Assembly: GCA_003194525.1 (NCBI GenBank)
Contig: NBIV01000214.1
Location: 62,001-126,000, forward strand
Reading direction: 5' to 3'
Source of the DNA: Gracilariopsis chorda
Lineage: Eukaryota > Rhodophyta > Florideophyceae > Gracilariales > Gracilariaceae
DNA length: 64,000 bases
The notes beneath the pieces are model-generated. The model saw only the letters and a program-made list of their open reading frames with translations. It did not search any database and had not been told where the DNA came from. Below are positions 1 through 13,250 of the stretch, piece after piece. The number at the start of each line of letters is the position of its first letter. Position 1 is the stretch's first letter. The translations under genes and the position numbers were made by a program.

Positions 1-2348
1 TGTCCAGTGCTGTAGAAGCGGGCTGGGGGGAACAAAAAGTAAGCCAGAGGCGGAAGCCTATGCTAGGTCAGTTTAGAGGTGGCGCGGAGTAAAGTCACAG
101 CCTTCTGGTGGCATGAGAGACGCAGCGCGAAGAGAGGGTAAGTGCGAGCCATAAGCCGTAGCCAGTGTCGTTTGATTTCAAGTGCGACCAGGCGGTGCCG
201 ATAACAATAGCGTTAGCAGTAGGAGAATCGGGCTGCAGGGGAAAGAACACAAAACCTGTTCGGAGAAGTACAGACGCTAAGAGAAGCCCGCGAAGAGGGC
301 AGATGCCTAGACCGAGTGCGCAAATAACGCTCGCAGGGCAACTAGGGAAGCTGCGCTTTCTTTAAGGCAGAGAGACGAGCTTTTTTGCGCTCCTAGGTTG
401 GGTTTTGTTAAGCAATGAATGCTGAATAACCTTTGAAAGGTCAATTTTCTAGCGTGTGATGTTGCGGTGGTGGCCGCCGTCTGCTTATGGATAAAAATTA
501 TCAATGTCCCATGTTCTATAGTCGCTTTCAGGCCTGTTGTATGCCCGCAGCGATGCTACCACGTAGCTCTTGTCACTCTGTTGGCTTCTTTTTACCTGGG
601 GAGATTGAGAACGGTGAGTCTAGTTATTCAGTGTATATAAGGCTAGTGCTTGAGCCCTGTGGCTCGTTCAAATGAGCGGCCATAGTCAGTCCACTCACAG
701 TATCTAGATAGATGGGGACATTCCCACTTTTACACGCAAAACCCAAACCGAGATGTCTCCGTCCACCCGGGGGTCCGTGGGGGCGGATCTGGATTCCAAG
801 TTTTCTAAACAATTAATGAAAACGATTGTTTGGGCCCAGGTTTGTGGTAGTCTGCGAATACAGTATCAGATGACTGCCCAGCGATTAATATTATTTTTGG
901 CATGTCTCTGACATTCTGCCCGAGAAAAGCCTGGCATTACCGGTGGAGCACCAATAAAAAAATTGACCCCGTACTGGTTGAAAAAAGGCTATGGGCTCGC
1001 CTCAAAAGCGCAGATCCAATGCTTCACAAAGCGAATCTGAGAAGAGCGCATGAGGCTTTGGCGCAAGTATTTACCGGCCATATCTTGACTATGTATCCCG
1101 GCTCTATTTTCATTCGCAGCAGAAAATGTGTCTGCTACTTGCAAATGGCCTCAGCATAAATAAAATTTAGATCATTTTGTTCTCAGATGTTTCCGTCGAC
1201 TGCTGCTCAGCATCTAGAGAAAAGGACCTTCCAGCACTTCTGCTACCAAGGTCTTAGAATTAGCGACACAAGCCATTATAAACACACCCACTTACACATT
1301 GGCCTACCGCCTTATGGGTTTTTAGAACATGTTGGGGTAGAATTGGACATGGTTGCTCCGGAGTAATTTGCTCGGGAGCAGACACATAAGAGAACGAGGA
1401 GCGACTAAATCTCTATGGGCTTCTTCCCTTTGGTTCCGCGGGCTGGTTGGGTCCCGGACCAATTTATTGTATAGTGAAGTCAAATGCTGGCAGTACCCTG
1501 CGTGAGCAGCGCAAGCAGCGCACTGAGCTCACTGACCTACGGCTGAGTAGTACGCAATCTTAGTGATAGGATTGCCTAATAGGACAGGCTGTTACACATG
1601 TAACCTTGGTAGACACTGCACTGGAGGGGATATTCTTTAAGGTATTACACGGTACTGGACATAAAGTAACATCGCGTCATTATTATTCCCTGGAAGCCAG
1701 AATACAGTTCATGTTGTTGTGTATATGTGTGGTGTCATACGATCCACTTCCACGGTTCACATCGGACTTGCAGCCCAGTGGCTTTGATTATCACACATGC
1801 CATATACTTGCATTTGTGAAACTTTCAAGGTTAAGGGGTTACTGTAAGCTTTTATCTGCTGATTATTGGGTATGGATAGAAATATCAGAGCTGGGGAAAG
1901 CTTGGAGGTTTTCTTTCTGGGCCCATTCTATGCCTACGTGGTGTAGGGTTTGGGTTGTTCACTAATTTCTAGAGGACGCAGATCTACGACAATTATGTCA
2001 GTGGTCCAAAGAAAAGCCAAAACAACCCGCGATTTGGGTCCTTAAACGCTGCTTTTCAGTAAAAAGAAATCTGTGGCTCACCCAGTCCTTTCTCATCACC
2101 AAAATTTGTGTTGAGGTTTATCTCGTGTGAGAGCTGGTATTATCCAGCAATGCTAAGTTACCACTTTGTTCGGCAGACGGCGATCCAGAGACCCTACGAA
2201 TCGGCGTATAAAACATTCTGTGCTACTGGACAGAGGAGTAATACGATGCAACTTTGGGTATTGAAGTTTCTCTTTTGAGAAGAGCTTTGTTGGGGATGGG
2301 AAAAGACGCTTGCCTCCAAGCTTGCTGCATGTTGGTGAAACTACGCTG
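1..2348. other. No recognisable gene
   Basis: Only short scattered open frames occur here (for example 902-1159 and 1606-1965 on the + strand). None shows a family motif, a credible low-complexity coding pattern or a conserved neighbour. Given the transposon relics to the right, this is probably old repeat sequence. I cannot assign anything inside it. Confidence 0.5.
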
Positions 2349-2476
2349 GTCACCAATTGGAACGTGTTTTACAGGCCACTCATTCCAACTGGAGGCAGAA
2401 AATAAGTAATCTCACTGATCTGGCCTCCCCATGATGACGGACAGGATATACAGTGGGAACGCAAACAGCTATATGG
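2349..2476 (+). repeat. Dispersed repeat with hairpin, copy A
   Basis: This stretch matches 14416-14540 over about 125 bases in the same orientation. It contains an imperfect inverted repeat, with arms at 2353-2364 and 2381-2392 separated by 16 bases. In the other copy the arms pair perfectly. Both copies end with a shared stretch around 'atgacggacaggaiata' type sequence ('tgacggacagga' is identical) followed by 'gtgggaacgc'. The two copies lie either side of the chromovirus relic, so they could be remnants of its LTRs, but that is a guess. Confidence 0.6.
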
Positions 2477-3833
2477 TAGCATCGCCAGCAGGTATCGATA
2501 AAAAAGGTGGCGCTAAAAGGCGTATCGTTACCAATCTCGGGAACCGACGGCAGACAGGGCCCGACGACGCCGAAACTGCCACCGGTAGTAGACTGCCTCC
2601 AGCTTGTTTTTACTTGACCACAGAAAACCCTCCCGACTGTTTAGCGCACCCACCCTCTCACCTCATCAACCTACCACAGCCTCGATAGATTTTTCGCCCT
2701 TGGCGCGATTTGGGACGCGGTCTCTCCCCAGCATCAGAACTAGGCGTCACTGCCACTCTCCTCCCTCCACTTGTGTTGGTTCGTGGCCCCGCCCAAACCC
2801 CTCCCCCTCCCCACATACCAAATTTCTTGCTTGCCGTGCTGTTGCTGCTGCCGCCCTGCACACTACCCGGTTCTTGCGTCGTGCTCCCCTTCGTATCCGG
2901 CATTGAGTTAAAGCGTGCACACTAGAAGTTTCTTGAAAACCACCGTGTCGTTGAGCAACCCTTACCCCTGGCTTGCGGTCTGGACCGATCACCTGAACCT
3001 TCTAGTGGGGACTCATCGCAGTTACTACACGCCTTGCATAACAGCCCATAACCTTTTAATACGATTACGAGCGGCGAACTGCCAATTGTAAAGTCCTGAA
3101 CAAGGTCTCGCCATTATATTACCATGAAATGAAAGTTGAACATAAAACGAGCTACTTTGCAAGTCCTGAGCAAGGCTTCCACCGATATTACCCATCTAGG
3201 GAAGTTAGCACTAGGCTGACCTAAGGTTGGCAAGCCAGATACCGGTTAGGAATTCACTAGAAACTTGACCTCAACCGGCGGGTAGCGTATTTGCCGTGTA
3301 ACTGGCTCAGCTGTGGTGAGTGTAGCTGCTTGTACGGGGACAGGTGTCTCGTCTTTTGGCCTGAACCTTATCAAAGACAATGACGTTTTACGGAGAACGA
3401 TTGCCGCGCAAGTAGCCGTAAGGAACTAGAGGAAGCCAACTGGTGGACACATATAACGCTGTTAGTAACCTCTCCTGGACATTCCGTAAGTTACATCCAC
3501 CCTCTTTCCGGATTGCGCAGATCTTGAGCAGGCCACAGAAATCGCATTTCAACGAGAAAATCTTACTCGGAGCCAGAGATCTGACCTTTAGGGAACCGGA
3601 GATAGCATCTCCTGCCAGCGGAGCCAGCTACGCAAAAGTAGTAGAATGATCCCTCTACCAGTAGGAGAACGGTGAAGGATTTCATCTGCCATTCTCCCTT
3701 AGTCTCACGTTGAGTAATACTCCGCGATGGACTCTGAGACTTATCACAAAAATAATCGTATACCCCGTCTAAAAAGGGGGCTCGATTACTACAATTTGCG
3801 CGCATACATTAAAGATCGCATGCACTGCCTGCA
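2477..3833. other. No recognisable gene
   Basis: Overlapping short frames occur on both strands at 2600-2990, in a C/T-rich stretch. They look like composition effects and none resembles a known protein. Nothing else is supported up to the copia relic. Confidence 0.45.
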
Positions 3834-4683
3834 ATGATTATACGATTATTCATGCTGTTGGAATCTGTTCCACCTGAGGATTCTATAGCAGCCCGAAAGA
3901 GATGGGAGGACGCCGATGGTAAGGCAAGATCGGCAACTGTCCAAAATCTTGACACGCAACCCATCGTCACAGTCTCAGAACTACTCGAACGAGAACAATG
4001 GTCTTCTTTGAAGGTATAGAATAAAACTGGAATCTAAATATAAGAAGTACAACATACACTCCAAACTGAGCCTCCGCCGAAAGCTAAACACCTTGAAAAT
4101 CAAGGATAGCGAAGATATACAAAGACATTTGCTCGAGCTGGGGACAACGCGCTTACAACTCGCTAGACTGGGTGACACACTAATGGTCAAGGAGCCAACC
4201 GCAACCCTGCTTCCTACCTGGCAAGACTCATTAATGGCAATCACACTGTTGGCGGACGCAACCAACATGGAATACGATCAAGTTGTTCGCTTGTGCGATC
4301 CGAAATGAACCGACGTACCCACCGGGCCTTTTCATATATAAAAAAGACTAAAGAGTCCAAGAAAAATGGCATTCACCCTTACAACGCTGAGAAAAAGTCT
4401 ACAACCTGACACAAGCAGCGTGCAAAAAGGAACAAGAATGGAGTTGTATGTTGGAATTGTGGACGCATTGGCCACATCAGGGCCGAATTTCGGCGCAAGA
4501 AGAACAACAATCAACAACATCCGAACAATAAAAGCTCCAATAATAAATAAAGCAAAGGGGAAGGACTTTGTAACAGTAGAGCTCGGGACTCTAACAAGTT
4601 TCCTGACGCTCACAACCAACGGCGACGAAACGCTATCCGCCACCAAGGTGACAGAAACAGAAACCATGACCACGGATTCATAG
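3834..4683 (+). pseudogene. copia gag remnant with broken zinc knuckle
   Basis: Two gag fragments (3834-4019 and 4093-4308) show the leucine/threonine-rich alpha-helical style of copia gag, including 'HLLELGTTRLQL' and 'WQDSLMAITLL'. Downstream, in another frame, 4449-4490 encodes CWNCGRIGHIRAEF. This is a retroviral-type CX2CX4HX4C knuckle in which the last Cys has become Phe. Frame changes and stops separate the pieces, so no Gag can be made. Confidence 0.7.
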
Positions 4684-5280
4684 CATTAGCTAATGCCAGT
4701 CTCCAACAGGACAACATAACCCTAACATGGCTATACTCTGGGGCTATTCATGTTTTCATCAAGGACAAATCGGTATTCTGGGAATATCACCAAACACCAT
4801 CGCAAACAGTAAACAATTGCGAACTCCAATCATAGATCGTATTTTGTGGGAAAATAAAGCTACTCTTTGAAACCGGTCTTATGATACCCGCCGAAAATAC
4901 CTAAACTTTCGACTCTAACTTCGCACCCTTATCCGTCTTGGCGACTTAGGTCGAGGTGACATCCTCAAACAGCTTCTGAATCAGAGACCGCACAGTGGGC
5001 CAATTCATACAACACTTCACTCCATGCGACGGACTCTATCCCCTACCAAACACCCTACCCCCACCACAGGTACAAGTCGCAGCACACAAACCTGACAACA
5101 GAGCCAATTATTCGCACAAAAACCTCAGACATCCTGGAAGAGATAAACTCTTGACAAAAAATGGTTTGTGTCAACGCGTACAAAAACTCTCTCTAGAAGA
5201 ACGCAATAAAGTCATATGTAATGCGTGAATTAACGCTGGTACAAAGCATGCTCCAATTTGGCAGTCACACTTCGTAGTGC

Positions 5281-6005
5281 AGAGACCTTTGGAGCTAAAG
5301 CAAATTGACCTTACTGGACCCACTACCCCGACTTCTTTACAAGGATCGAATTATATGCAAATCTTCATTGATGACAACAGGAGAGCAAGCTCAATATACT
5401 TTCTAAGTACGAAGACACAGTTCTTGAAACCTGTCCGCTGATACAAGGCTATCGAAGAAACTGAACTACCTTCGACCCTCATTTACGGCGTTCGCCTTAA
5501 CGAGGACGGTGAAAATAGTTCAGAGGACGTGGTCACATACGCGATGAAAAATGGTATGTTACTAGAGTTCACCTTACTGTACGCACACCAATCAAACAGT
5601 GTAGCAGAGAGAGTCATCCAAGACTTGCAGAAGATGGCTAGAACATTCCTGATCACTTCCATGCTACCGCATGAACTACTGGAGGAAGCCATCTCTCATA
5701 CAAAATACTAAAGAAATCTCCTACATAATCATCGAGCGGGAACGAGGGTTCCCTACACATTATGGTTCGGACAGAAATTGGACTTCACAAACTTACTGAA
5801 GCTTGGGCAAGAATGCCACGCGTTCATATACGGGCCTGAAGCGTTCTTGAATAAAACGTTCCTACCAGGCGATATTCCTGCACATTTCGTGGGGATGCAG
5901 AGCTCGGAGACACTGTATAGGATATACATTCCATCCATAGGAAAATTATTAAAATCCTGCCAGGCATATTTTAGGATTACCAACGAGTCATTTCCCTCAA
6001 TCTGA
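5281..6005 (+). pseudogene. copia integrase remnant
   Basis: The sequence reads a degenerate integrase catalytic core. 'IDLTGP' near 5305 is the first Asp motif. The frame at 5529-5711 resembles the copia integrase stretch ending in the third acidic residue, with 'HQSNSVAERVIQDLQKMARTF', and a run matching the '...LPHELLEEAI' region that precedes 'YLRN' in the family. The frame at 5778-6005 matches the family's post-core segment, including 'HFVGMQSSETLYRIYIP'. A stop at 5709-5711 and further frame changes show it is dead. It is part of the copia relic. Confidence 0.72.
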
Positions 6006-6750
6006 GACCTTATGGACTTCTCGTCTCTCATACGAGACAAAGCGAAGAAAATCATGGGTCAAGATGATGAAGATCATCTAAATGCATCTCTTGCTCATTG
6101 CTTTGTCGCATGCCCACGCTCGAAAGACCTTGAGGATGATTGCAGAGTCCGCAAGAGCTTTGTAGAAGTCAGAGTGGTGCCCAGATGGGCAGAAACAGTG
6201 GTACAGTCAGTATTGAGCACGACGTCCGTAAAACAGGACTTTGAGATTCGGCCTATCAGATGGGTTCAGATAATTGGTGGTCTCCCTAATATAAGAGCGG
6301 CAACCGGGGGAATCCTGAAAGGAGATTGGCAAGCACCAAGTGGAGAGCGGGTTCACTGAGCAGACGATAATACTACAGGCACTGCTATGGGACGTGCTGC
6401 GTATCGGCGGCTTAGAAACCACACCTAGCGGATGACTTAATAGTGTACCTGAAGGTGAGTATCACGAAGTGGAACCTGACGAACTACAACAAGCCTCGAG
6501 GGTGCTTTGTTTACTTCCCCGGAGGTAGAGCTCCGTTATGAATCTTCCGTAAGAGCCCATCCTTAGGGGCATGCATAGTAACCACTGTACTACATACCCC
6601 CTTTCTTGGATTGCACGACGTTTTTGACTTGTATCACGCCTAAATGCTCGTCTTCTTCGGTAATTCTGCGAGTCCTCTCGAGGTGCTCCTTGCAGCGGCG
6701 ATTCTTGTTACCTCCATCGCAGGTGCTGTCCTCGCATACGCTTTCCTTCC

Positions 6751-8802
6751 GTGCGGTGTGTGTTCGGAACTTCCAAGGCAAAGAATTGGCCCGAGCCTCA
6801 CCCGTATTCACCCGCGTCCGCTACTACTTCAGGTGTAACTTCTTTTGGTGATCGGGTGGATTTCAGCTTCGTTTCTCCACTTATTCATTTGGGCGACTTT
6901 CATATCCTGGAAAAACCCCTGAACGGAGAACTACGAATCGGTTCCGCAATATGGGGTGAACTGCGTTTCTGGCATCCTCCGAGACGTCATCCACACGAAT
7001 TTCTGGACGCCGTTGCGATGGCCCCGCGATTCTTGAAGGGCATATAAGCTTCGACACTCCTCTGCAGGTACATCCTCTTTCTCTGGTGTCAAAGAACAAC
7101 TTTCGCCTCCTCTTGCTGCTTTCTTCTTCTCTTTTGGAATGTCTCAAGCTTACAAAGATCAATCTGCGTCTCCAGTTGATCCTGAGGTGTACCAAACCTC
7201 TACTGGTGCGACACTTCAGCCTAAAACGCATCTCGATCAACGCCTCTCTCGGGGTTTTGTGCCTTTACACGATCAGAGGGTCAGCGTACCATGCTCCGTC
7301 GGTGAATAAATTCGTCATTTCGCGCAATATCTTTACGCGGGGCGCTTTTGCGTGGTTCCCGAAACTCCCTGGAGTGAGGACAAACGTAACCATGAAGATT
7401 AGTATTGCGCCCATTGGCTCCACATTCTGGTGCACGGCGATAACGCTCACAAAACAGTACGGTACTGCCATACTCCCTACTTTAGGTGTATCGAAGAACG
7501 CGGAATGCAGTCGCGTCTGCACATTCTCCTTCAGAATTAATCCATTCACCATGTGGAGCACCATCCTGACAGCATTTTGGATGGCCGCTCTCCTCTGGCT
7601 TTGCTTTCTTATGAACCTTTCTACGACAGACTCTATTGCTTAGACCCCAGTAACTGGGGCACAAACTCAGTGGACGAAACCAGTATGAGAAACACCTTTG
7701 GATTCTTAATCGGATAGCACAACACGGATTTCCACGGTATGCCTTCAGGTCAGCGTTCCAAATACTACCTCCCCATCGTCAACTCCATGAGGGATCATTG
7801 TTTGTCACCTCACCTGACCGTGGCAACGCTCTTCGTCTTCGCATATGACAGCTTCCAGGTACTAGATACCCATGGCCCCCTAAGAGGTTTCGCTATGTTT
7901 ATTGCCTCTCTGGAGTTCGCTGTGGGGGCCCTTATGGCATACGTTCGGGCAGTGGACGAGAGTGTCCTCTCCTATACGCGGAGCCGCGATGGCCACGTCT
8001 ACTAAGGCTCGTCATATCAGCCTACACCGTGTCGCTTAATTCTCCTTTCGGGGGCCATGATCCGGTATAACCGCTCCTTGGGTGTCCAAGAACTTGTCAG
8101 GGGCACCACATGGAGTGCAGGTGAAGCGAAAGTTCTTCCTGATTACAACCTTCAGGTGAAATGGTCTGAAACCCCAGTTTTCATGTGGTATGACTATAGG
8201 GAAGAAAAGTTCTACCCTATCAGGCGAAGTCCGAGCGGTGACGATGACGGACGTGCATATGTTGCTTTTCCCCCCCATATTGAAGGGAGGGCGCCTAAGC
8301 GCCACGACTGCAGTTCTCCGATTATGATCCTAAGGTGGAGAGTCTGTTGATCCGCACGCCATTTCCTTCGCCGGTTGAAGGATTAGCTGTAGCTCCTGCA
8401 GTTAGTGGTGATAGTTCTCCTACTCCCGCGGTTGCTGCTGCAGCTTCTGTCACTGGCACTCCGGGGTCTGTGCCCGCGGTCCCTGGTGTAGGTATGGATG
8501 TTTCGCCTATGGAGGATGATGTGATCGCTCCTGCTTCAGTGGGTCCAAGGAGTTCAGATGTTTTGGCTCCTGCGGTGCAGCCGTGCTTGAGGAGTGTGCT
8601 ACAACCGGCTTCTTGCTCAACTCCGGTATCAGCACCTGCGGTCATTTCTCCGGCTCCTCCGTCGCAATCGCCTTCAGGGGCTGGAGCGGCTCCTTCTATT
8701 CAGGCTAGTGCGTCTGCCCCCATAGTAGTATCCACATCTCCTTCGGTGGTTGCTACTACAGTCGGGTCACCAGAAGGTGCGATGCCAGTTGCCATTCAGT
8801 AG
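6751..8802 (+). pseudogene. Antisense reading frame beside chromovirus 1
   Basis: A broken plus-strand coding region lies just beyond the 3' end of the minus-strand chromovirus pol (9256-13560) and points towards it. The best-preserved part is one frame from 7739 to about 8320, interrupted by a single stop at 8003-8005. It then continues in another frame (8300-8802) as a Pro/Ala/Ser/Val-rich tail. Earlier pieces lie at 6751-7047 and about 7050-7720. Motifs align in the same order with the frame at 56377-58161 beside chromovirus 2: 'LRGFAMFIASLEFAVGALMA' here against 'SGLWSVVVTEWAARSAAYIL' there, and 'FMWYDYREEKF' against 'FIYFDPWEFRE'. I recognise no known protein family. I infer an accessory antisense gene of the retroelement. 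Confidence 0.5.
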
Positions 8803-9255
8803 TTGGTACCAGCCTGCCTGGGGGTGGGCATCAGTGCACCAGCTTCTCCCGTTGGGGCTGTGGGCTAAGCTCGCGGCTGGGTGCTAGAGCTCTGGAAGGC
8901 GCGTACGGATAGCGATTCTATGAGGGCGATGCGTGACAGCCTGATAGAGTTCATCGATAAACAGGCCACTGTGGCGAAGGCACGCTTGAAAGAGGAGTAT
9001 GCGGCACGCTTTGACGGAAACCTTTAGGCGGTTGACATAATCTGTACGCATCCAGTTAGTATATTCAATAAAGATATCCCTTTGGTGGTACTGCAGTTCC
9101 ACCTCAGGTTAGTATTGAAGTGTGTCCATTAGTCCCTATAGAAGCGAAAAGAAACGAAAAGAAACCTGTAGGGCAGTAGAATGTGTGTCTTCTGTAGGTG
9201 AGAAAATCTAAAATGGACCATTTTGGGTCCATCCCCGTTTCTTAAACGAAACCGC

Positions 9256-10866
9256 CTACGAAGAGTTGCAGTTTCGCTCCAGTTTGGCGTGGTATCGCCG
9301 GTAGATGTTCTCCGGGATGTGTTCTGGAGGTTCTTCTGTATCACCTGCTGAGATGTAGTCGTACCATTTGACGCAGTGCCTGATTTCGGAACGGGTTTGA
9401 CGGTGCGAAATGATGTGATCCACTGCATAAAGGGTCCTACCCTGGGGTGTCGGGAGTATGTCCGGGGTATCCCGAGGAGTCTTGCCTGAAGGAGGGGCAT
9501 CCTCAGTCATGGACGGGCTATGGGGGTCCGCCGATACTACTTTAGGTGAACGGGGCATGCCCGAGTTTGTCGCCGGTGCCACCTGGGATGGGGGATGAGC
9601 GATGGGTGGCTGCTGAGAACACTTCAGTGGGAGAGGCTCTGGGACTTTTGTCACCCAGCCTCCTGAGACGATGTATGGGAGCCGATCTAACTCAATGGCA
9701 ATCATATCCTTATAGATTGCGAGAACCTTGTAGGGCCGTAAGGTGCTTGGCACCAATTTGCGGGTGACGTCTGGCGGTTCTTCTGCCGTCTTCTGAGGTT
9801 TGTCGAGGAAACTTTCATCCCCATCATTGAGGGTCGGGCCTTGCTTCACCTTCAGTTCGAAGTCCTGTTTGTATCTCCTTTGAGAGGCGGTCAATCTAGC
9901 CTTCACAAGCGAAAGTGCGTTCTCATACCACCTGACGGTTGCACTTTTTGCTTGGGCTGCCATGGGCGTCTGGGGACCGTCTAAATCTTGCAACGTAGCG
10001 CGCGTAGAAATCAGGGCGCTTGGCAGGATCCGTGACAGCACTACATTGAACGGTGAAGTCTGTATGGAGCAGTGCACCTGAAGGTTGTAGGCATACGTGA
10101 GCGAGCCCACGTACGCATTTCAGTCCTTCTGGTGGGTTTCAATATACTTTCGTCATCTCAAGGCGATGGTCGTATTGCAACTTTCTGCTTGGCCATTCGT
10201 GTGGGGATGGTAGACGGTGGTATACAGCTGTTACATCCCCAGCATTTTGAAGATGATGCATAAGACTTTCGCCGTGAGTTGGGGACTGTTATCCGTGAAG
10301 AGGTACAGAGGTATCCCGTACGGGTATACCCATTTCTCCATTGACGAATGGGCAGCAGCTCCAGCTGTAATGCTTGTCAGAGAAATGGAGCAGGTGAGAT
10401 TCAAAAACTGGTCAGTGATACCTAAGGTATAACGGTATCCTCGCTTCGACTTCGGTAGAGGGTCCAATATATGCATGGCCCCAAACTATAAAGGACGTAA
10501 AGGAGGAAAAAAGGTTAAGGGAGTGCTATGGGTCCTTATGGTATCCCTAGTGGCCGCGCATGAACGGCAGTCCGCCACCTTTTGGAAAGCACCGTTGGTC
10601 ATGTGTGGCTAATAGAACTCTTTCGTCAGGGTGAAATACATACGGGAGACGCCCAGGTGTCCTGCGTGGCGCGTAAAATGCGAAAGACACAGACCTATAG
10701 CCTGCAGGCTGGGCGGGACCACCTTTTGGAGTGCGCCGTCAAGGGGTGCGCGGCGCACTAGCATGTCGTCTCGGTCTATATCGAAGAGGGATGTGGTGTG
10801 TCCAACAGTGGCGAGGCTCTCCTTACAGAAAGGGTCCGTGCTCTGCTTTTTCAGGGATTCCTCCAT
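9256..10866 (-). pseudogene. gypsy integrase with chromodomain, relic
   Basis: The zinc-binding start ('HFTRHAGHLG', 10609-10866) is followed by a degenerate catalytic core ('ITDQF', 'LFTDNSPQLT', 'YHPHTNGQAE'). A better frame (9256-10110) covers the post-core helices, a proline/serine-rich linker and a C-terminal chromodomain ('HCVKWYDYISAGDTEEPPEH'). The chromodomain assigns the element to the chromoviruses. Several stops between 10110 and 10609 break the core. Confidence 0.75.
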
Positions 10867-12300
10867 GGTATGGGGAGTACGTATTTCTCCTCCTCAACAA
10901 GGGCCACCACCTCAGGAATGCCGGCATATTCTCCACTGGGGTTATTAAAATCCACGGAATCTCCTGCAGGCTCGCTTCCTTGCTCCCTACCACTTAGGTT
11001 GAAGCACCGAACGGTGTCCTCCAAGGGGACTGTATCTTCTCCATCAGTGGATATACGGGACAGAGCGTCTGCTGCTTGGTGTTCCACGCCTTGGTGGTGG
11101 ACGATATCAAACTCGTACTCCAGCAAGCGCAACGTCCAACGTTCTAGGCGTGTGAAAGCATCCTTCAAGGATAATATCCACCTCAGTGAAGCATGATCAG
11201 TCTTCAGGGTGAAGTGAGTACCCTCCAAGTAGGGGCGCAGTAGTAGTAGTTCCCACACAATAGCGAGACATTCCCGTTCGGAGGTGCAGTAGTCCCGCTC
11301 CGCCTGGGAGAGGCTACGACTCCGGTAACCTATTGGCTGCAGTCCACCTTCCGATTGTTCTTGTAGGAGAGCGCATCTCACCTCGTACCTACAGGCGTCC
11401 GTATCCAAAACCATGCGTCCGTGTCGTTTCGGTAGAACGAATATCGAAGGTTCAATCGGTTTCCTCTTCAGGATTTCGAAAGCTTCATACTCCTCTTCCG
11501 TCAAGGTGCCAACTTGTGTCGATTTATCTCTCTTCGAAAGGCGGTTCAATGGGGCCCCTATTTGGGAGAAACTAGGGACAAAAATATGGAAGACGTTGCA
11601 CACATCTAAGAAGGAACGTAGTTCCGTCAGGTCTGTGGGCGGTTTGGCTTCCTTCATGGCGTTTTAAGTCTTTTTGGATAGCTGTAGGCGACTGGGGATC
11701 ACCACGTGTCTCAATCAGTGCATTGAGGACTTGAAAAAAAAGCAATTCTCTACGTTCAGGGTCAGGCCAGCATCCTTCAGGAGTTGGAGAATGCCTCCTA
11801 CATGCGTAAAGTGATCGTCTACGGTGCGGGAGTAGATAATGACGTCCTGAATGCATACCAGAGCGTACTGCCACTTCGCACTTGACATAATTATGTCAAC
11901 TGCGCGCTGGAATGTGGCGGGGGCGTTTTTCAATCCGAAAGGCATTCTTAGGAATCTGAATATGACACAGTGGGTGGTGAACGTTGTCTTTTCCATATTG
12001 GCGTCGTCCATCTCGATGTGCCAGTATCCACTATTAGCGTCCAGCGTAGAGAATACCTAAGCATCGCCTAACGAGTCGATACATTTATCCATGATAGGTA
12101 TCGGGTAGGAACCCCACAGGAATACCTCATTCAGGCGCCTGTAATCGATACAAAACCTCAGAGAACCATATTTATTTTTGGCGAACACCAACGGGGAGGC
12201 CCATTCGGAGGTGGACGGCTCAATGAAGCCCTTGTCTCACATTCGTTTGATCTTCTAAAACTCGAAATGGCGTGCATGGTGTCAGGGTCTCCTTGGGATT
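10851..12300 (-). pseudogene. gypsy reverse transcriptase / RNase H remnant
   Basis: From the 5' side the minus strand reads an RT core ('[13 protein letters not shown]' near 12150, 'STLDANSGYWHIEMD' near 12040, 'MPFGLKNAPATFQRAVD' near 11930, then 'VCIQDVIIYS'). After a frame change comes a long RNase H frame (10851-11657) with 'MVLDTDACRYEVRCALLQ', the glutamate helix 'SERECLAIVWELL', 'FTLKTDHASLRW' and the linker 'HQAADALSRI'. The RNase H part is unusually well kept. The RT active site is lost. Confidence 0.8.
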
Positions 12301-12779
12301 TGATGTACCGGGTTCGCCTCAGGTGTTAACTGGATCCGATGCTTGGTCAAACTCACCTGGCTCAAACGGCCGGATCACATGTCCTCAAAGACGGATAAAA
12401 TTTCTATTATCCTTTGGCGATAATTTGCGATTTCTTCGCCAATTTGTAGTTTCTTCTGACAGTGGGCAGGAGGCGTCTCCTTAGGAGGCAACGGTGGAGA
12501 ATCAGTTTCCATTGCAGTGACAGTGTCCTGTATGGCGAGGTATTATTTTGGATAAATCTGAGCCATTCGCGTAGAAGTGGGCAGAGCTATCCCCACTACG
12601 GTGCCCTTTTGGAGCCTCAAAGGAGACTCCTTAAGGTTGGCAACGACAACCCTGAAGTGGATGGTTAGCACTATTTCTCTGACACCATGCCATCATGGAG
12701 TGCTGCTTCGTAGTAATGTGAAGGTCTCTCTGCATGAAAGACAAACCTGAGGTGGATGATTGCCCCCAGACGTTGGCCT

Positions 12780-13250
12780 GGGTCCTCGCAGGTATTTGAA
12801 GGCTCTTCACCATGCGGAGTTTGTTTCACTACTTCTCCGTTGGAATTCTGCCCACTTGACACGCATTTTCATCGGGTCCCGGATATGCAGACAAGATACT
12901 TACAGAGGAGGCATTATGAAATGTCAGCTTCCGCAGGCGTGGGTAGATGGCACGAAGATACCGGTCCACAAATAAAGTCCCCAGTATGCAGCATGCGGCC
13001 AAGTTTTTCACCACCAGGAACCACATTCTCACGTTTAAGGGTCGGACACGGAGATATAAAAACAGAGCCCAGAGGATTTTTAACGTTTGCCGCGAGGCAT
13101 TGCGCACCCTTGGTAGTTTGTCCGTCTTTAAGGAGTTCAGGGCCTACTTGGGGATCATGTCGACATGTATCAGGTTTGGACCGGCACCTGTGTCCAAGGT
13201 GGTACGTGCCGTGGTTGATGCAACAGGAAAGCAATTTGAGGAAAGCAATT
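12780..13250 (-). pseudogene. gypsy retropepsin remnant
   Basis: The minus strand encodes 'TTLDTGAGPNLIHVDM' near 13160-13210, the aspartic protease active site. It continues in frame-related pieces to 'WFLVVKNLAACCILGTLFVD' (about 12950-13020), the second conserved retropepsin segment with the hydrophobic-ILG signature. The segment between contains stops. It belongs to chromovirus relic 1. Confidence 0.75.

Larger units (their letters stand above)
3834..6450 (+). mobile_element. Ty1/copia retrotransposon relic
   Basis: A decayed plus-strand Ty1/copia element. Reading across frames gives, in order, a UBN2-type gag (about 3834-4308), a CCHC zinc knuckle (4449-4490), a protease active-site remnant (4728-4754), an integrase core and C-terminal part (about 5281-6005) and the beginning of the copia reverse transcriptase (about 6130-6450). 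The order gag, protease, integrase, RT is diagnostic of Ty1/copia. Many stops and frame changes interrupt it. The last Cys of the knuckle is Phe, and the protease Asp-Ser-Gly reads Tyr-Ser-Gly. The element is cut short within RT and I could not find LTRs. Confidence 0.8.
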